Shown here: one piece after another, positions 1 through 11,481 of the stretch
Numbering within the stretch: position 1 is the stretch's first letter
Layout: each line of letters starts with the position of its first letter
Source: Hypericum androsaemum
Taxonomy: Eukaryota > Streptophyta > Magnoliopsida > Malpighiales > Hypericaceae
Assembly: GCA_963995505.1 (NCBI GenBank)
Contig: OZ023184.1
Coordinates: forward strand, 4,712,001-4,776,000
Direction: 5' to 3'
Length of the DNA stretch: 64,000 bases
Translations under genes and position numbers: made by a program
Notes under the pieces: model-generated
Databases searched by the model: none
Seen by the model: only the letters and a program-made list of their open reading frames with translations
What the model was told of the DNA's origin: nothing

Positions 1-1541
1 CGTTAGAAAATGAACCCAAGACAATCCAAGAGGCATTGTCCAGTCTCGATGCTCCTCTCTAGAAGGAAACTATCAATAGTGAGATAGAATTCATTTTACA
101 AAACCACACGTGGGAAATCGTGGATCTCCCACCGGGCTGCAAACCTTTGGGATGCAGGTGGATCCTAAAAAGAAAATACAAAGCTGATGGATCAATCGAT
201 AAATACAAAGCTTGATTGATAGCTAAGGGGTTCAAACAGAAGGAGGGATATGATTTCTTTGACACGTATTCACCGGTCACAAGAATCACATCAATTAGAG
301 TACTCATAGCTGTTGCAACACTCTATAACCTCGAGATCTACCAAATGGACGTAAAAATAGCTTTCCTAAATGGAGAACTTGAAGAGGAGATATACTTGGA
401 GCAACCTGAAGAGTTTGTGGCTCCCGGTCAAGAGCATAAAGTGTGTCGACTAGTCAAGTCACTATACGGGCTAAAACAAGCGCCGAAACAGTGGCACGAG
501 AAATTTGACAGAACAATGCTGTCAAATGGATTTAAAATCAATGAGTGCGATAAATGTGTTTACATTAAAGGCACACCTGAAGCTTACGTAATTGTATGTC
601 TCTACGGAGATGACTTACTAATTACGGGAAGCAATAAAGAGGTTATTGTGAAAACAAAGAACCACTTTGACATAAAAGATATGGGTCTTGCAGACGTCAT
701 ACTAGGAATAAAAATCTCTAGGAAAGCTGACAAAATTATCTTGACGCAATCCCACTACGTGGAGAGCGTGCTCAAGAAATTTAAAGCATTTGACAAACCT
801 CCGGTTAAGACTCCAGTAGATTTGAATCTACACTTAGCCAAGAATCGAGGGGACCCAGTATCTCAACTGAGGTATGCGCAAATTATCGGGAGCTTGATGT
901 ATTTAACAAACTCCACTCGTCCCGATATTGCGTACTCAGTTAGTCAACTAAGTAGATTCATAAGTTATCCAGGGAAGGACCACTGGCTAGCTCTGGAAAA
1001 GGTTTTATGGTATTTAAAACATACCATAAACCATGGCATACATTATGCTAAATATCCAGCTGTATTAGAAGGATACAGTGACGCAAACTGGATATCAGAC
1101 ACTAAGGACTCCAAATCCACGAGTGGATACATATTCACTATAGGAGGAGGAGTTGTGTCTTGGAAGTCCTCTAAACAAACATGCATAGCTCGATCCACCA
1201 CGGAATCGGAGTTTATAGCACTAGACAAAGCTGGGGAAGAAGCTGAATGGCTCAGAAACTTCCTAGAGGATATTCCGTGCTGGAGCAAACCAGTGCCTCC
1301 CGTATTGATACATTGTGATAGCATGTCTGCAATCGGGAGAGAACAAAGTACAATGTACAACAGAAAGTCTCGACATATCCGTCGGAGACACAATACCGTT
1401 AGACAGTTGATCTCTAGTGGGGTGATCACCATTAATTACGTAAAGTCCAAGGACAACTTAGCTGATCCTTTTACGAAAGGAATCAATAGAGATCAAATGT
1501 ACAACGCAGTAAGGGGAATGGGATTAAAATCCACACACTAA
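1..1541 (+). pseudogene. copia pol remnant: reverse transcriptase and RNase H
   Basis: One frame carries copia RT blocks ([39 protein letters not shown]), the catalytic box as YGDD near 604 where YVDD is usual, then the RNase H region (YSDANW, STSGYIF, STTESEF, HIRRRHN) and a normal C-terminus ending LADPFTKG before the stop at 1539-1541. Two in-frame stops disrupt it: TAG at 60-62, where the family usually has Trp, and TGA at 213-215, where KARL is expected, so CGA probably became TGA. Both fit C-to-T decay. RT copies RNA into DNA and RNase H removes the template in the virus-like particle; this copy cannot encode a complete polyprotein. Confidence 0.9.
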
Positions 1542-2084
1542 AGAACATCCATAGCGGTAACTCAACCATGATGAGTAGAGATCCCACAAACTTGGTTCAA
1601 TTAGACAACTAAGTTATGGAGGGTTCAGTTAATCATCTGGAACCTATCTCATTCTCAGAAGCTGCCCAGGTGTTAGCCTGCAGCGGTATGGTAAGGTTAA
1701 GCATTACACTTTTAATGATTCCTATACCTTGATAAAGGTGGAATATGGCAAGATACTTATGATAGGAGATCACTTATATAAGTGTGAAGTGAGGCCGCTT
1801 CAAATAGGAAAAATACTTATGAATCCAAGATACGGTCCATGGATGAAACGGACACAATGTGAGAACTCAGATATACTAGGGTTATTATTGTGTAAATATT
1901 ATTGTCTTGGTTTACGCCAAAAGCTGACGGTTCAAAACATCACGTTCACCGAGCAGCGAGTAAATTCGATAACATATTACTAGAGAAGGTTCAAAGCCGC
2001 AAGCTACTTGTCTCGATGCAATAATAACACGTCAGAACTTTCGGTTAGAGTCTGCATGCATTAATCATCATTCATGTGGGGGAT

Positions 2085-3039
2085 TGTTGGGTTAAATGCA
2101 TATTTAATACATTTGGCTCAAATTGGAAAGGCCCAAGTGGAAGGCCCAAAGTTAAGTTAAGGGGTGGTGTGTACCACATTGAATAGAGCAAGGAGGATTT
2201 CCTTGTTTATAAGGAATTCCTCTCCTTACCTCTCAAACTTGGTTGACTACCCAAAGACTGACCCACCGCTAGCTGCGAGGACGGTGCAAAGCACCGTCCG
2301 AGTACGAGCACGAGCACGAGCACGAGCACGTGTGTGTGCGCATGGCGCATTGGACGCAGGTCGCACTGGGTGCTTTGTGGCGCACTTGGCACTTCGCACG
2401 TGCGCATCGTCGCGAGGAGCTGAAGGAGCCTTAAGAATTTTACCCGAGTCAGGAGAGAGCTGCGTAGCTACCGAAGCGACGAGTGGCTGCGAGCGCCTTC
2501 TAGGATGGCCACCGAAGAGGCACGAAGGGATGGAATGTCCAGGAGACTTCGAGAAGGCCGAAGGGCTGCGAGATCCCTCGCGAAAGGGCGCCAGCACAGC
2601 CTGGGCGCGCCTGGAAGGATCCAGAAGCCACCGAAGGGCCACGAGCACAGCCAGCCTGCTAACCGAACGGACGCGTCCCTTCGGGGTGGCTGCTTCCCTG
2701 CCTCCTCCAGCCTATAAATAGGCCTGCCCCCTTGCCATTCAATCCATCCCAGGAACAAGTGCATCCATACATGCATTGTTGTCTTCTCCTCTCCCCCCGT
2801 TCTTCACTTCAAAAAAGTCCGTCAGAAAGTTCTGGGTATATAAGGGTTCGCCCGAAAGTTTCGATATACGTGTACAACGTTCTTGGAACGCCCTAACAGT
2901 CGTTGTATCTTGGGGACGATTGCCGTAGCCCGCACCGCACTGAAATATACTGGGCAATCTCGTCTTACGGAGAAAGTGTCAAACACTTGCCTCGACTGCC
3001 GAAGATCCTATTCAAGTACACCAACCCTCCGAAACAACA
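2085..3039 (+). repeat. 3' LTR of the left-edge copia element
   Basis: The LTR starts TGTTGGG directly after the purine tract and probably ends CAACA at 3039; the end is inferred because no second LTR is visible. A TATA box (CCTATAAATAG) lies at about 2710. Downstream, GTATCTTGGGGACG and CCTCCGAAACAACA resemble R/U5 segments of plant copia LTRs. A GAGCAC-type simple repeat sits near 2302-2330. Open frames across the LTR on both strands follow from its GC-rich sequence and are not genes. Confidence 0.7.
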
Positions 3040-3157
3040 ATAATTATTTAAAAACATTTGATTTGACTAGAAGAATCGGGACTGGAAAAACACAACTAAT
3101 TGCTCTACGGGTCGTGTTTAAAGAATATGGTGGTTTATTATGTATATGTTTATGCAC

Positions 3158-3279
3158 GCTTAGAACGTCTAAGCTATATATGAATTATTAAGTATATATT
3201 TATGCACGCTTAGAACGTCTAAGCTATATATATTTATGCACGCTTAGAACGTCTAAGCTATATATTTATGCACGCTTAG
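3158..3279. repeat. short tandem array of a palindromic hairpin unit
   Basis: Three complete copies of GCTTAGAACGTCTAAGC (3158-3174, 3208-3224, 3242-3258) and the start of a fourth (from 3274) are separated by AT-rich linkers. Each copy is a perfect 7-bp inverted repeat with loop ACG. The array ends exactly where the next LTR fragment begins. Confidence 0.85.
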
Positions 3280-4221
3280 TATATATGCCCTAGAGACAAT
3301 CGAAAGTTATTTTATATTATTGATCTAAATTAATAATATTCGGCATTACATAAATGAATATACAATGTTTGATTGTTTGTATATATTCATGTTTATGTTC
3401 CCATAAACTAGTGTTGTCATTAAGAATGTGAGATCCCAAATGACTATGAACATAGTTCTTAAACAGCCACAATCAATGATCATCGAGAATGAGATATCGA
3501 TGATGCGATTGTGATTGGTGTGCGGTTTGCATCATATCCTCAGAGGATGTAATGGTTCTTACAACTACGAGATACTAGGTATTTTATGATGGATGCACAT
3601 ATACTTTGGAGAGTATTGGCATGCCCAACCGAAAAACTGTTTAGTGTATTCTATTTACGTGTCTACAGAAATATCGGTTTGTGGAGTAGTGTAATAGTCC
3701 TCCGATTTGAGATCAATACACACGACATGTACGTAGTGATGAGGTTTGACCATGAGCGACGTTTGCACTCCTAACGGGGTAGATATGGCATGTGTTTGGT
3801 ACATCACAAAGTACATGTGCGTGGTAGTTGAGCCAAGAATATGATTCATTCATCAAATTAACTTGGAGAGAATATTTATCTTCTCATAACTAATTGGATC
3901 GTTAGTCATTGGCCAATGCACTTCACTTATGGAATGATGTCTAAAGTGACAATATGATCAATTAGTAAAATGAGATAATACGAGTATTCGCGAATGAAAG
4001 AAACGTACCACTATGAGTTTCATATTACAGTTAGTTGCAGTATCCTCGCAACACACCTCATATGTTGAGATTGTCCAGTTTATTATCTAAGGTTCAACCA
4101 AGATCATTAGTTCGACTAATCGCTTGACATGTGATGGCCTATGAATTTACGAATTGAAGTTTGTTAAATTCAATATTGATCAGATCAAGAATATTTAATT
4201 TATAGAATTATAATTATATTA
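3276..4221 (+). repeat. copia LTR fragment, same family as the LTR at 14.7 kb
   Basis: From TTAGTATATATGCCC to about 4221 the sequence runs parallel to the LTR beginning at 14719, with scattered substitutions and small indels, including the blocks at 3300-3420, 3560-3770 and 4060-4220. The first bases of the LTR are missing and replaced by the hairpin array. The right side is cut by a MULE at 4222, and the expected continuation is not seen at 9361. It is a solo or broken LTR with no internal region. Confidence 0.85.
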
Positions 4222-4469
4222 GAGAAAAATACAATTATAGTACCCCTGGTTTCAAAATTTTGCTGTCATGATCCTGAACTTTGTAAAGTCAAATGGTGAT
4301 ACTGTGGTTGACAAATTTTTTTGCGACAGAGGCTCGGGAAGGACTAGGGGCAAATTATCATTCCGAGCCTAAAAACGACGTCGTTCCTGAGCTGATTTGT
4401 TACGCCACGTAGGACAAGTTTGCCCCGTCGGTTAGCTGAGTTGGCCCTACATATAATATCCATTTCAAT

Positions 4470-4917
4470 CATGGTTTTAAAACCTGGCCCGGAGCTACGA
4501 CCCGGAATTTCTACCGTTTTTTGGTCGGCCGGTCGAACCGATTACCAAAAATATTTTTATTTTTTAATATTTAAATATATATATATATATATATATATAG
4601 AGGTTAAAATAGACTTATTTTCCATATAAAAAAATAGACTTTTTTTTATCTCTCAACTCTATAAATCTACTTTATTGTCAAATCAAAAAATTTTCCTTGA
4701 AAATCACCAAAAAAGTTAATTTCGCCCATTTTTGTACGAACCGGGTTCGACCGGTCAGGATGGACCTCAAAATCGACCAGTCCGACCAGATTTAGTCTGG
4801 TTAGTACGGACCCCGGTCAAAAGCCTAAAAACGACCCGCTCGTGTGCCCGTTTCACGGTCTAACTGGTCGGACTACATGTCCGACCCACCTGTCAGACCG
4901 CATTTTTTAAAACCATG
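4470..4917. mobile_element. hAT-type MITE
   Basis: Perfect 13-bp terminal inverted repeats (CATGGTTTTAAAA and TTTTAAAACCATG) are flanked by the 8-bp direct repeat ATTTCAAT (4462-4469 and 4918-4925). TIR plus 8-bp duplication is the hAT signature. The 448-bp body has no coding capacity and is rich in GACCGG/CCGGTC words. Related copies are at 9919 and 41634. An AT dinucleotide run lies near 4567-4600. Confidence 0.9.
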
Positions 4918-4925
4918 ATTTCAAT

Positions 4926-5961
4926 CACTTATTTATATATATTTTTTCAAACACCTCCCTCTCTCTCCCTTCCTCCACTCTCTTCTTCCTCCATGGAAAT
5001 CTGTTAACAGGCATATTAGCCAGGCAGACGGAGCTCAGCTCGAACTCGGGGTCCTTCGCCGTTGGGAACGCCAGAAGCTCGCCGACGGCAGCATTGTCGA
5101 CCGAGGAGATCTTAAAGGGGAAGTGGGGGCCTTAAAGGGGAATTCCTTCAAAGTCTCTCTAAAAACAATGATTAGTCAAATTACTCATCTAATCCCATCT
5201 TAATCTCTCTCTACTAAAAGCGTAAACATAGATCGGAAGCTTAGCTACCAAAATTTAGTGTACGCGCAACACAAGGCTCGTCTCCTTCATCAAGATAAGA
5301 ATTTGTACCAAAGGGAGAAAATCAGGGTTCTTTTCCCTTTTATCCACAAGGTTCGTCAGAATACTCATCACCGGCAAGGATGGTGGTCGCCGGCGGGGGA
5401 GGGATTGAATTATTTGATTGGTAGTGGGTAGAGAGAGAAGTTGGTCTTTTGTGTGGGTTTTGGAGTTTTCTGAGAGAGAGAAGGAGGATAGGGAAGAGGA
5501 GAGTCTGGAGCTTTGTAACGATGGTTTTGGGTGTTGCTTTGAGTGGTGAAATTAGCAAATTGGGTTTTGGATGTCGGGACTAATTTGGGGATTTAGGTCT
5601 GTTGCTTAATTAGTGAAAATTCACCAAGTAATACATCACATGCATAAAAGAAAGTGGGCATTGGTTTCATAATTTATGTATGTTGGATTTTTGTTTCTAT
5701 AGGGAGAAGGAAGAGGAAGAAGGGAACGAGAGCGGCGAAGTGCAAGAAATGAAACAGTTTTATAACTTATATGACAAACCCGTAAACAAATTAACGGTGG
5801 CGCAGCGGAAGCTTGTTTGGTTTACCATCCTCACTTCAGAGGTTCAAAATCTTGTGACCTCACACTCAGGTGTTTCCTTTTTTGAAGAGGGAGGAGGAGT
5901 TTTTTAAAAAACTAAAAAAATATGGGATTGAAAAGAATATTTAATTTTGACGTGGCACCTG
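4926..5961. other. MULE interior with possible captured exon-like segments
   Basis: GC-richer islands lie at about 4985-5150, 5340-5560 and 5690-5880. The first reads open on the minus strand (contains SSVDNAAVGELLAFPT), and the last reads open on the plus strand behind a good acceptor (TTTGTTTCTATAG before 5702; contains YNLYDKPVNKLTVAQRK). I cannot assign either to a known family. Such islands between MULE ends are typical of captured host-gene pieces, but this is inference. Confidence 0.35.
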
Positions 5962-6940
5962 TACGGGTGAACAAAAAAATGAAAACCATAGAACCGTCCC
6001 AATCCGAACAGAAATTTTGGTTCCAAACCGGGCCAAAAAAATATTTGGTTTGATTCGGGACACATTCGTTAAACAAAATGGTTCTCGGGTTTTACAAAGA
6101 GATCCGGACCGAACCACAAATTTTTTATTAGTCATAGTCTACCCTAATACCCTACCCTAATATCTTAACGGCTTGACCTAATAAGCCACCTTCTCATTAA
6201 GAAAATTAGTTCTCAATCTTGACTAGACCTTCAAGAATACGATCCCAAGTTCAGAAGATCCATTACAGCAGGTAATTAATTCTCAATCAACTGTTTTGGG
6301 GATTTATTCTTTTTAGATTTCATTTATTTCATGTGATTAATGGGAAGGAAAGGTTAGCACAGTGGTTACACGTCAATAGAAAGAAGAAAAGGCTAAACAC
6401 AACGATTTTACTTTGTTGGAGATTCATTAATAACTGGCATGTGATTTACGTGAACATGCTAAGTTGTCCTCTCTGGTCTTCCAATTATTCTCTAGAACTA
6501 TGTAATACTTTTTGCGACCCTAAAAAATTAATAAATAATCGCGTATGTACTTATAAGTGTCTTAGTGTTAATATTTGTTTATTGTAAACAGTCCAACTTC
6601 TAATTTGCTAATGGTTTATGTTCGTAGAGACGTAAACCATACTGTCAAAATCATATTCTGTGTTTCATGTTCTTCCTCCTACTGCTGAATTTGAAGATGA
6701 AGAAATGGGGGGAAGGACCGATGGACTTAAAGGTAAGGAGAAAGAAGTTGATGGGTATTTTCAGCCCAATGATAATGACTCGTCCAAGTTACAATCCAAC
6801 ACCAAGGAGTCCAAGAAGAAAGCACGTGCGGGTCCCACTCCTCGTGTTGGACAGCTGGAGATTTGCATAGGGGACGTGCGGGTCCCACTCAATGCCAACA
6901 TATCTTTTTCTTCAGCTAAATGACGAAATTAGTTTGGACA

Positions 6941-7176
6941 TGTGATGAGGATGTTCTCCACCAATATTCCTCCTTATCCCTTTTCTCTGTAGTGTAGTAG
7001 ATGGGTAGTTGGGTTTAAGGGGATATAAACCCTTACCCAAAACCAATTTAAAAGGTACAGAGAAATGAGAGAAATGATTCAATGAAACGATTTGGCTTCT
7101 CTTCTTTCCAGCTCCTTCTTCCTCTCTTTTCACTCTCCCATTTTTCCTTCCACCAAAATTGACATGGTATCAGAGC
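6941..7176 (+). repeat. possible LTR end plus primer-binding site fragment inside the hAT element
   Basis: A segment from TGTGATGAGG (6941) to TTGACA (7164) is followed immediately by TGGTATCAGAGC (7165-7176), the standard plant iMet primer-binding site. This is the layout of a 5' LTR plus PBS of a small retroelement (TRIM or copia). No second LTR is visible. The hAT transposase sequence resumes within about 15 bp, so it is a truncated remnant. Confidence 0.45.
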
Positions 7177-7185
7177 ACCACATTT

Positions 7186-8497
7186 AGCCGTGGTGATTTC
7201 CTGGAAGATTTTGCGTGCTTGGGGAATTGACAAAATTTTTACCATCACGGTTGATAATGCAAGTTCAAATGATGTATTAAACATCTAAAGGAAGAATATG
7301 GTTCAAAGAAGGGAAGTGTTCTTGGCGGTGAGTTCATGCATATGAGGTGTGTTGCACACATTCTAAACCTTGTTTGTGTTGATGGTCTGAAATTGAAGGA
7401 TGCACCAAAATCCGTTGTCAGAATTCGAGAAGCGGTAAAAACTAGCTTTGGATGTAAAAACTGAATGTGGAACTAGCTTTGGATGTAAAAACTAGATGGA
7501 ATTGTAGATACTTCATGTTAAATCCAGCTTTGAAACATGAGAAAGTTTGGAAAAGGTTCGAAAAAGAGGATAGATTTTTTCATAGAGCTGTCAGCAGGGG
7601 AAGGAGAAGGAGTTCTTGAAGCAAGTGATTAGGATTATGTTCGGAGACTCCATAGTTTTCTTAAGCATTTTTATAAGTTGAACTTGAAGATATATGGTTC
7701 TCAATATGTTACAACTAATATCTTTTATTATGAGATTATTGCTCTCACTACCACTTTAAAGCAATGGATGAAGAGTGATCATGTTGACATGAGTAGGACT
7801 GCAAAAAAGATGAAAGAAAAATTTGACAAATATTGGGGAAGTCCTGAAAAGATGAACATGTTAATTTTTGTAGCAGCTGTCGTGGATCCTCGATACAAAT
7901 TGAAATTTGTGGTGTTCACGATGCATCTGTTGCACGATGATCCCAAGATGGCTGATTTGATGAAGGTGAAAACAAAAGAATCTCTCTATAGACTCTTTAA
8001 CCATTATAAAGAGGAGTTGGCACCATTGATTATTGATGAGAGGAGTGAAAGAAGTTCAAATGTTGAATCTTCATTTGCAAATGAGGAGAGAGGTTCATCT
8101 AGTGTTGTGATGATGGAAATATATCAAATGTTTGATGGAGAAAGTGGACAAGCTACTAATTTTGATTTGGATGTTTACCTTGAATAAGGCGCCAAAGTTT
8201 GACATTGTTCAATGGTGGAAGGAAAATGCTATTAGATTTCCTATCATTTCTCAAATGGCTCGTGATGTATTAGCGATGCCAATCTCTACAGTTGTTTCTG
8301 AGTCAACTTTTAGCACGGGTGGACGAGTGCTAGACAAATTTAGAAGCTCTTTGGCTCCTTCAAATGTGGAAGCTTTATTATGTTCTCAAGATTGGCTAAG
8401 AGGATCTTTTCTTCCAATTAACATGGAAGAGAATTCTGAAGACCAGGACAAAATTGCATCGGGTAAGTTTCATATATTTGATCATCTTGTATCTTAA
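7186..8497 (+). pseudogene. hAT transposase, frameshifted
   Basis: Read across shifting frames, the region gives plant hAT landmarks: WGIDKIFTITVDNASSND near 7215, FMHMRCVAHILNLVCVDGLK near 7335, then a continuous stretch at 7678-8187 (contains VAAVVDPRYKLKF), and the C-terminal dimerisation domain at 8190-8420 (contains FPIISQMARDVLAMPIST, ESTFSTGGRVLD, LAPSNVEALLCSQDWLR). A stop and frame change at about 8186 separate the last two parts, and several frame changes lie before 7678. The N-terminal BED zinc finger is not seen. hAT transposases excise and reinsert elements with 8-bp duplications; this copy is not functional. Confidence 0.9.
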
Positions 8498-9360
8498 GTT
8501 ATCATTTTATTAATTATCTAATACATAAGTTTATGTCATTTTTCAGAAAACATTTGTGTTTTATCTTATGCTCCATCTGAGATCATTGATCTTGGTGGAG
8601 ATGAATGATGATGAAGTTTTTCAAGTTTGAAGACAGTGGATAGTGGAGATGAGAAAATGGAGTAATGCTTGCTGTTTGAACCACTTGTTTAATGTTCTAA
8701 ACTATGGACTTGTCGCCTGTTTCATGTTTGATTTTATATGTTTAGAATTTATTGAACTGTCACTTGCTTAATATTTAGAACTTATAAACGTGTCACTTGT
8801 TTATTTTATGTTTGGAATTTATGGATTTATCACTTGTTTAATTTTTTTATATTTGGAATTTATGAGATTATGATCAGAGTAAGTAGATTAGTTTGGACTG
8901 TTTTTGAATTGCTCATAATTTCTTAAGACATAGGCATACACATCTAAGTAGGAGTGTAAGAGAAAAGACGAGCACATAATTTGTTCGGGTAATGAGTCTG
9001 GATCGGACCCAAACCAAAATTTTAGGTTCGGATCGGGTCTGGATTCGGAGAATGAATGGTCTGGTTTGGGTCTTTGTTTTCTTATTTTTCGGATTTCGGA
9101 TCTAACGGTTCGGATCGGGTCAGGTCAAACCAAATGCTCACCCCTAGACACCTGGCCTTATATTGCCAACCAAAAAAAAATGACGTGGCGTAACACCTCA
9201 TATTGCCAACTAGGTTCGGAATTGGTAATTTGTCCCTGGCCTTTCCTGAACCTCTGTCGCAAAAAAATTGTCAACCATAGGATTACCATTTGACTTTACG
9301 AAGTTCAGGATTGTGAAGCAAAATCTCTGAAACTACAGGTACTATAATTATATTTTTCCC

Positions 9361-9501
9361 TATATATTATGTGTGTGTAAGGCATTTTTTAAATACAAAT
9401 TTTGGTACGACCTGGATTTTGTCCGTCTTCTGAATCGTCTGATCCAACCGGTCGAACCATTAGTTGGAGCAGAAGTTTTTTTATATACTCAATATATATT
9501 A
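9361..9501. other. short spacer between two MULEs
   Basis: AT-rich sequence with a segment (about 9405-9470) resembling the GACC-rich body of the hAT MITEs but without recognisable ends. No gene seen. Confidence 0.4.
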
Positions 9502-9918
9502 GGGTAAATTATTGTAGTATCTCTCTTATTTGAACTAATCAACGATTTAGTCCCTCTAGTTTCAAAAAATATTCTGACGTCCCTCGTGTTTGATTTTATT
9601 ATACTTTCGAGTCCCTGGTGCCGGAATATTTGATTTTCTCCGATGAAGGCTCATTTGAAAAGGCCAAAATGCCCCTCCCACTAAAAAACAAAAAAGTCAT
9701 CTTTCCTCTTTCCCTTCTTCTTCCTCCCATTTTATGTTCTTCTTCCCACCTTAAAAGGATTAAATTTTCTTATGGTGGGAGATAAGAGCCGAACTAACAC
9801 TATCTTTGAAAAGTAGAAATGGTAAATTGAAAACATTAACAAGCAACAGTAAGAATAGGACAGGCAGTACACAAGTGGAGCACCGAAGAGAAGGACCAGA
9901 GGGGGAGGGGGAGAATAG

Positions 9919-10385
9919 CATTGTTTTCGAGACGGCGGTCCGACCGGTCGGACCGCGAAATGGAGCCAAACATGGGTCAAAAAACCAAGTTCGACCGGTT
10001 ACCTAACGAACCGGAAGATTTCCGGTCAGACCGGGCGGTTGGCTCGGATTTTTGACCCGGAAAAATCCTGTTCATTAGGTTTGACCAAAAAACTAACCCA
10101 AAAACCAGATTTCACCCAACCCAACCCAAAAAAATCAGATTTTCTACTCGATTTTTCTAAATCAACACAAAATAAACTAAATCTACAAAAATAATTATGC
10201 TTAAATATGAAATAAATTTACCAATATTTCAAGAATATTAATTTTTAAACCTATTATTTACTAAATATATATTAAATATATATAATAAACTACCGGTCCG
10301 ACCACCGGTTTGACCGGTCCGACCGGTTGACCTGGAGAACGGACCAAAATCCGGGTCGCTCTCCGGATCGTTTTTGAAAACAATG
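9919..10385. mobile_element. hAT-type MITE
   Basis: Inverted ends CATTGTTTTCGA and TTTTTGAAAACAATG are flanked by an exact 8-bp duplication GAGAATAG (9911-9918 and 10386-10393). The 467-bp body is packed with GACCGGT and CCGACC words, as in the MITEs at 4470 and 41634. Non-coding. Confidence 0.9.
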
Positions 10386-10515
10386 GAGAATAGATGGTGA
10401 TCGTTTGGAGGTGGGCTCCACTTTGATTAAAGTGCTTCTTCTACTATTTGGACGAGGACTCCTCCAACCGTACGACGTCGTACCTCTCCCCTCATCGCTA
10501 ACTAATTAATTTTAA

Positions 10516-10800
10516 GGGTAAATTACCCTCAGGTCCCTGGTTTATAGTTTTATTATTTGTAGGTCCCTGGCTTTTGGAAATAGTGTATGGGGTCCCTGCT
10601 TTTTAAGAAAATATTGGTCTGAGGTCCCTAGTTACCGGATCAGAGATTTTCTTTGGAGATTTTTAAGAAGATCGATTCGGTGACTAGGGACCTCAGACCT
10701 ATATTTTCTTAAAAAGTATGGACCTCTTACATTATTTCCAAAAGCTAGGAACCTGTGAGTAATAAAACTATAAACTAGGGATCTGAGAGTAATTTATCCT
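10516..10800. mobile_element. foldback MITE of the Mutator type
   Basis: The two halves are inverted copies of each other over nearly the whole 285 bp, from GGGTAAATTACC to AGTAATTTATCC. The flanks are an exact 9-bp duplication TAATTTTAA (10507-10515 and 10801-10809), the Mutator hallmark. Its terminal words (CAGGTCCCTGG) recur in larger MULEs in this window. Confidence 0.9.
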
Positions 10801-11481
10801 AATTTTAATCAAAATCTATGTCGGCGACGAGCTGCCTTGCGACGTCGAACTTGCGAACTTTCTGGATTTTGATTAAAGTGCTTCTTCTGGGTTTTGCTTC
10901 TTTTCTTTATCATGATTTTGTCTAATTAGGTGGTTAGGGTGTCGAGATTCGAAGTGGAGCCACGAAAAATCTAATTAGGGTTCTTAAAATTTTGATTCTT
11001 TCTGATTGGTTTTGATTATCATTAAAAATATTTAGATTTATTTTTGATTTTGAGTTTTGATTTTGGTTGAAGGTGGGAGAAAGAAGATGAAGTGGAAGGA
11101 AGAAGAGAAGAAAGAAATATAATTTTTTTTAGTGGGAGGGGCATTTTGGTCTTTTCAACTGGGCCTTCGCCGGAGAAAATCGAATATTCTGGCACTAGGG
11201 ACCTGAAAGTATAATAAAATTAAATAAGAGAGACGTTAGAATGTTTTTCAAAACTAGAAGGACTAAATTGTCGATTAAATTAAATAAGAAAGATACTACT
11301 TGCCCAATATATTATTATGTATCCAGCCCATCCCCACCACCCATTTTCAATAACATCTAGTTGCCGTTCTTTGTCGCCTCATCCTTTTTTTAAATAATAA
11401 TTTAAAAACTAAAAAAGAGAAAATTCAAGCCATTCTCCACAAACTTGTTGCCGTTCATGAAGAAGAGAGGACAGAGGTAAG

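Larger units (their letters stand above)
1..3039 (+). mobile_element. Ty1/copia LTR retrotransposon, 3' portion (5' part outside window)
   Basis: The element enters from the left edge. In order it shows the end of pol (RT and RNase H), about 540 bp of untranslated sequence, a purine-rich tract (TGTGGGGGA at 2075-2083) and a 3' LTR beginning TGTTGGG at 2085. The pol frame is broken by stops at 60 and 213, so the copy is dead. The 5' LTR is not in the window, so age and target-site duplication cannot be read here. Confidence 0.85.
5962..9146 (+). mobile_element. hAT DNA transposon, decayed, with transposase remnant
   Basis: The ends are TACGGGTGAACA (5962) and TGCTCACCCCTA (to 9146), imperfect hAT-type inverted repeats. 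Flanks GGCACCTG (5954-5961) and GACACCTG (9147-9154) match at 7 of 8, as for an hAT target-site duplication. Subterminal regions are rich in GGTTCGGAT-type words. The interior holds a broken hAT transposase (7186-8497) and an unrelated LTR/PBS-like piece (6941-7176). It lies wholly inside the MULE at 4222-9360. Confidence 0.85.
4222..9360. mobile_element. Mutator-like element with ~170-bp terminal inverted repeats, carrying nested insertions
   Basis: The left end (4222-4400) and right end (about 9190-9360) are long inverted repeats sharing ATAATTATAGTACC, AAGTCAAATGGT and TTTTTTGCGACAGAGG in opposite orientation. The 9-bp flanks (ATTATATTA left, TATATATTA right) agree at 7 of 9, fitting a decayed Mutator target-site duplication. 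The element sits in the older copia LTR. It holds an hAT MITE (4470-4917), about 1 kb of own interior, and a 3.2-kb hAT transposon (5962-9146). No MULE transposase is recognised, so it is non-autonomous. Confidence 0.75.
9502..11305. mobile_element. Mutator-like element with ~200-bp TIRs
   Basis: Left TIR begins GGGTAAATTATTG (9502) and the right TIR ends ACTACTTGCCC (11305). Both contain AAAATGCCCCTCCCAC in opposite orientation and a 'fixed dose' pattern of GGTCCCT/AGTCCCT words. The 9-bp flanks TATATATTA and AATATATTA match at 8 of 9. The interior is non-coding and contains an hAT MITE (9919-10385) and a foldback MITE (10516-10800). The phrase TTTGATTAAAGTGCTTCTTCT occurs twice, near 10420 and 10866. 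Confidence 0.85.

Noticed and set aside
1729..1983. 84-aa frame downstream of copia pol
   Set aside because: In the untranslated stretch between pol and the 3' LTR; no domain.
2164..2776. Overlapping open frames up to 185 aa
   Set aside because: They lie inside a copia LTR, overlap on both strands and contain simple repeats; not genes.
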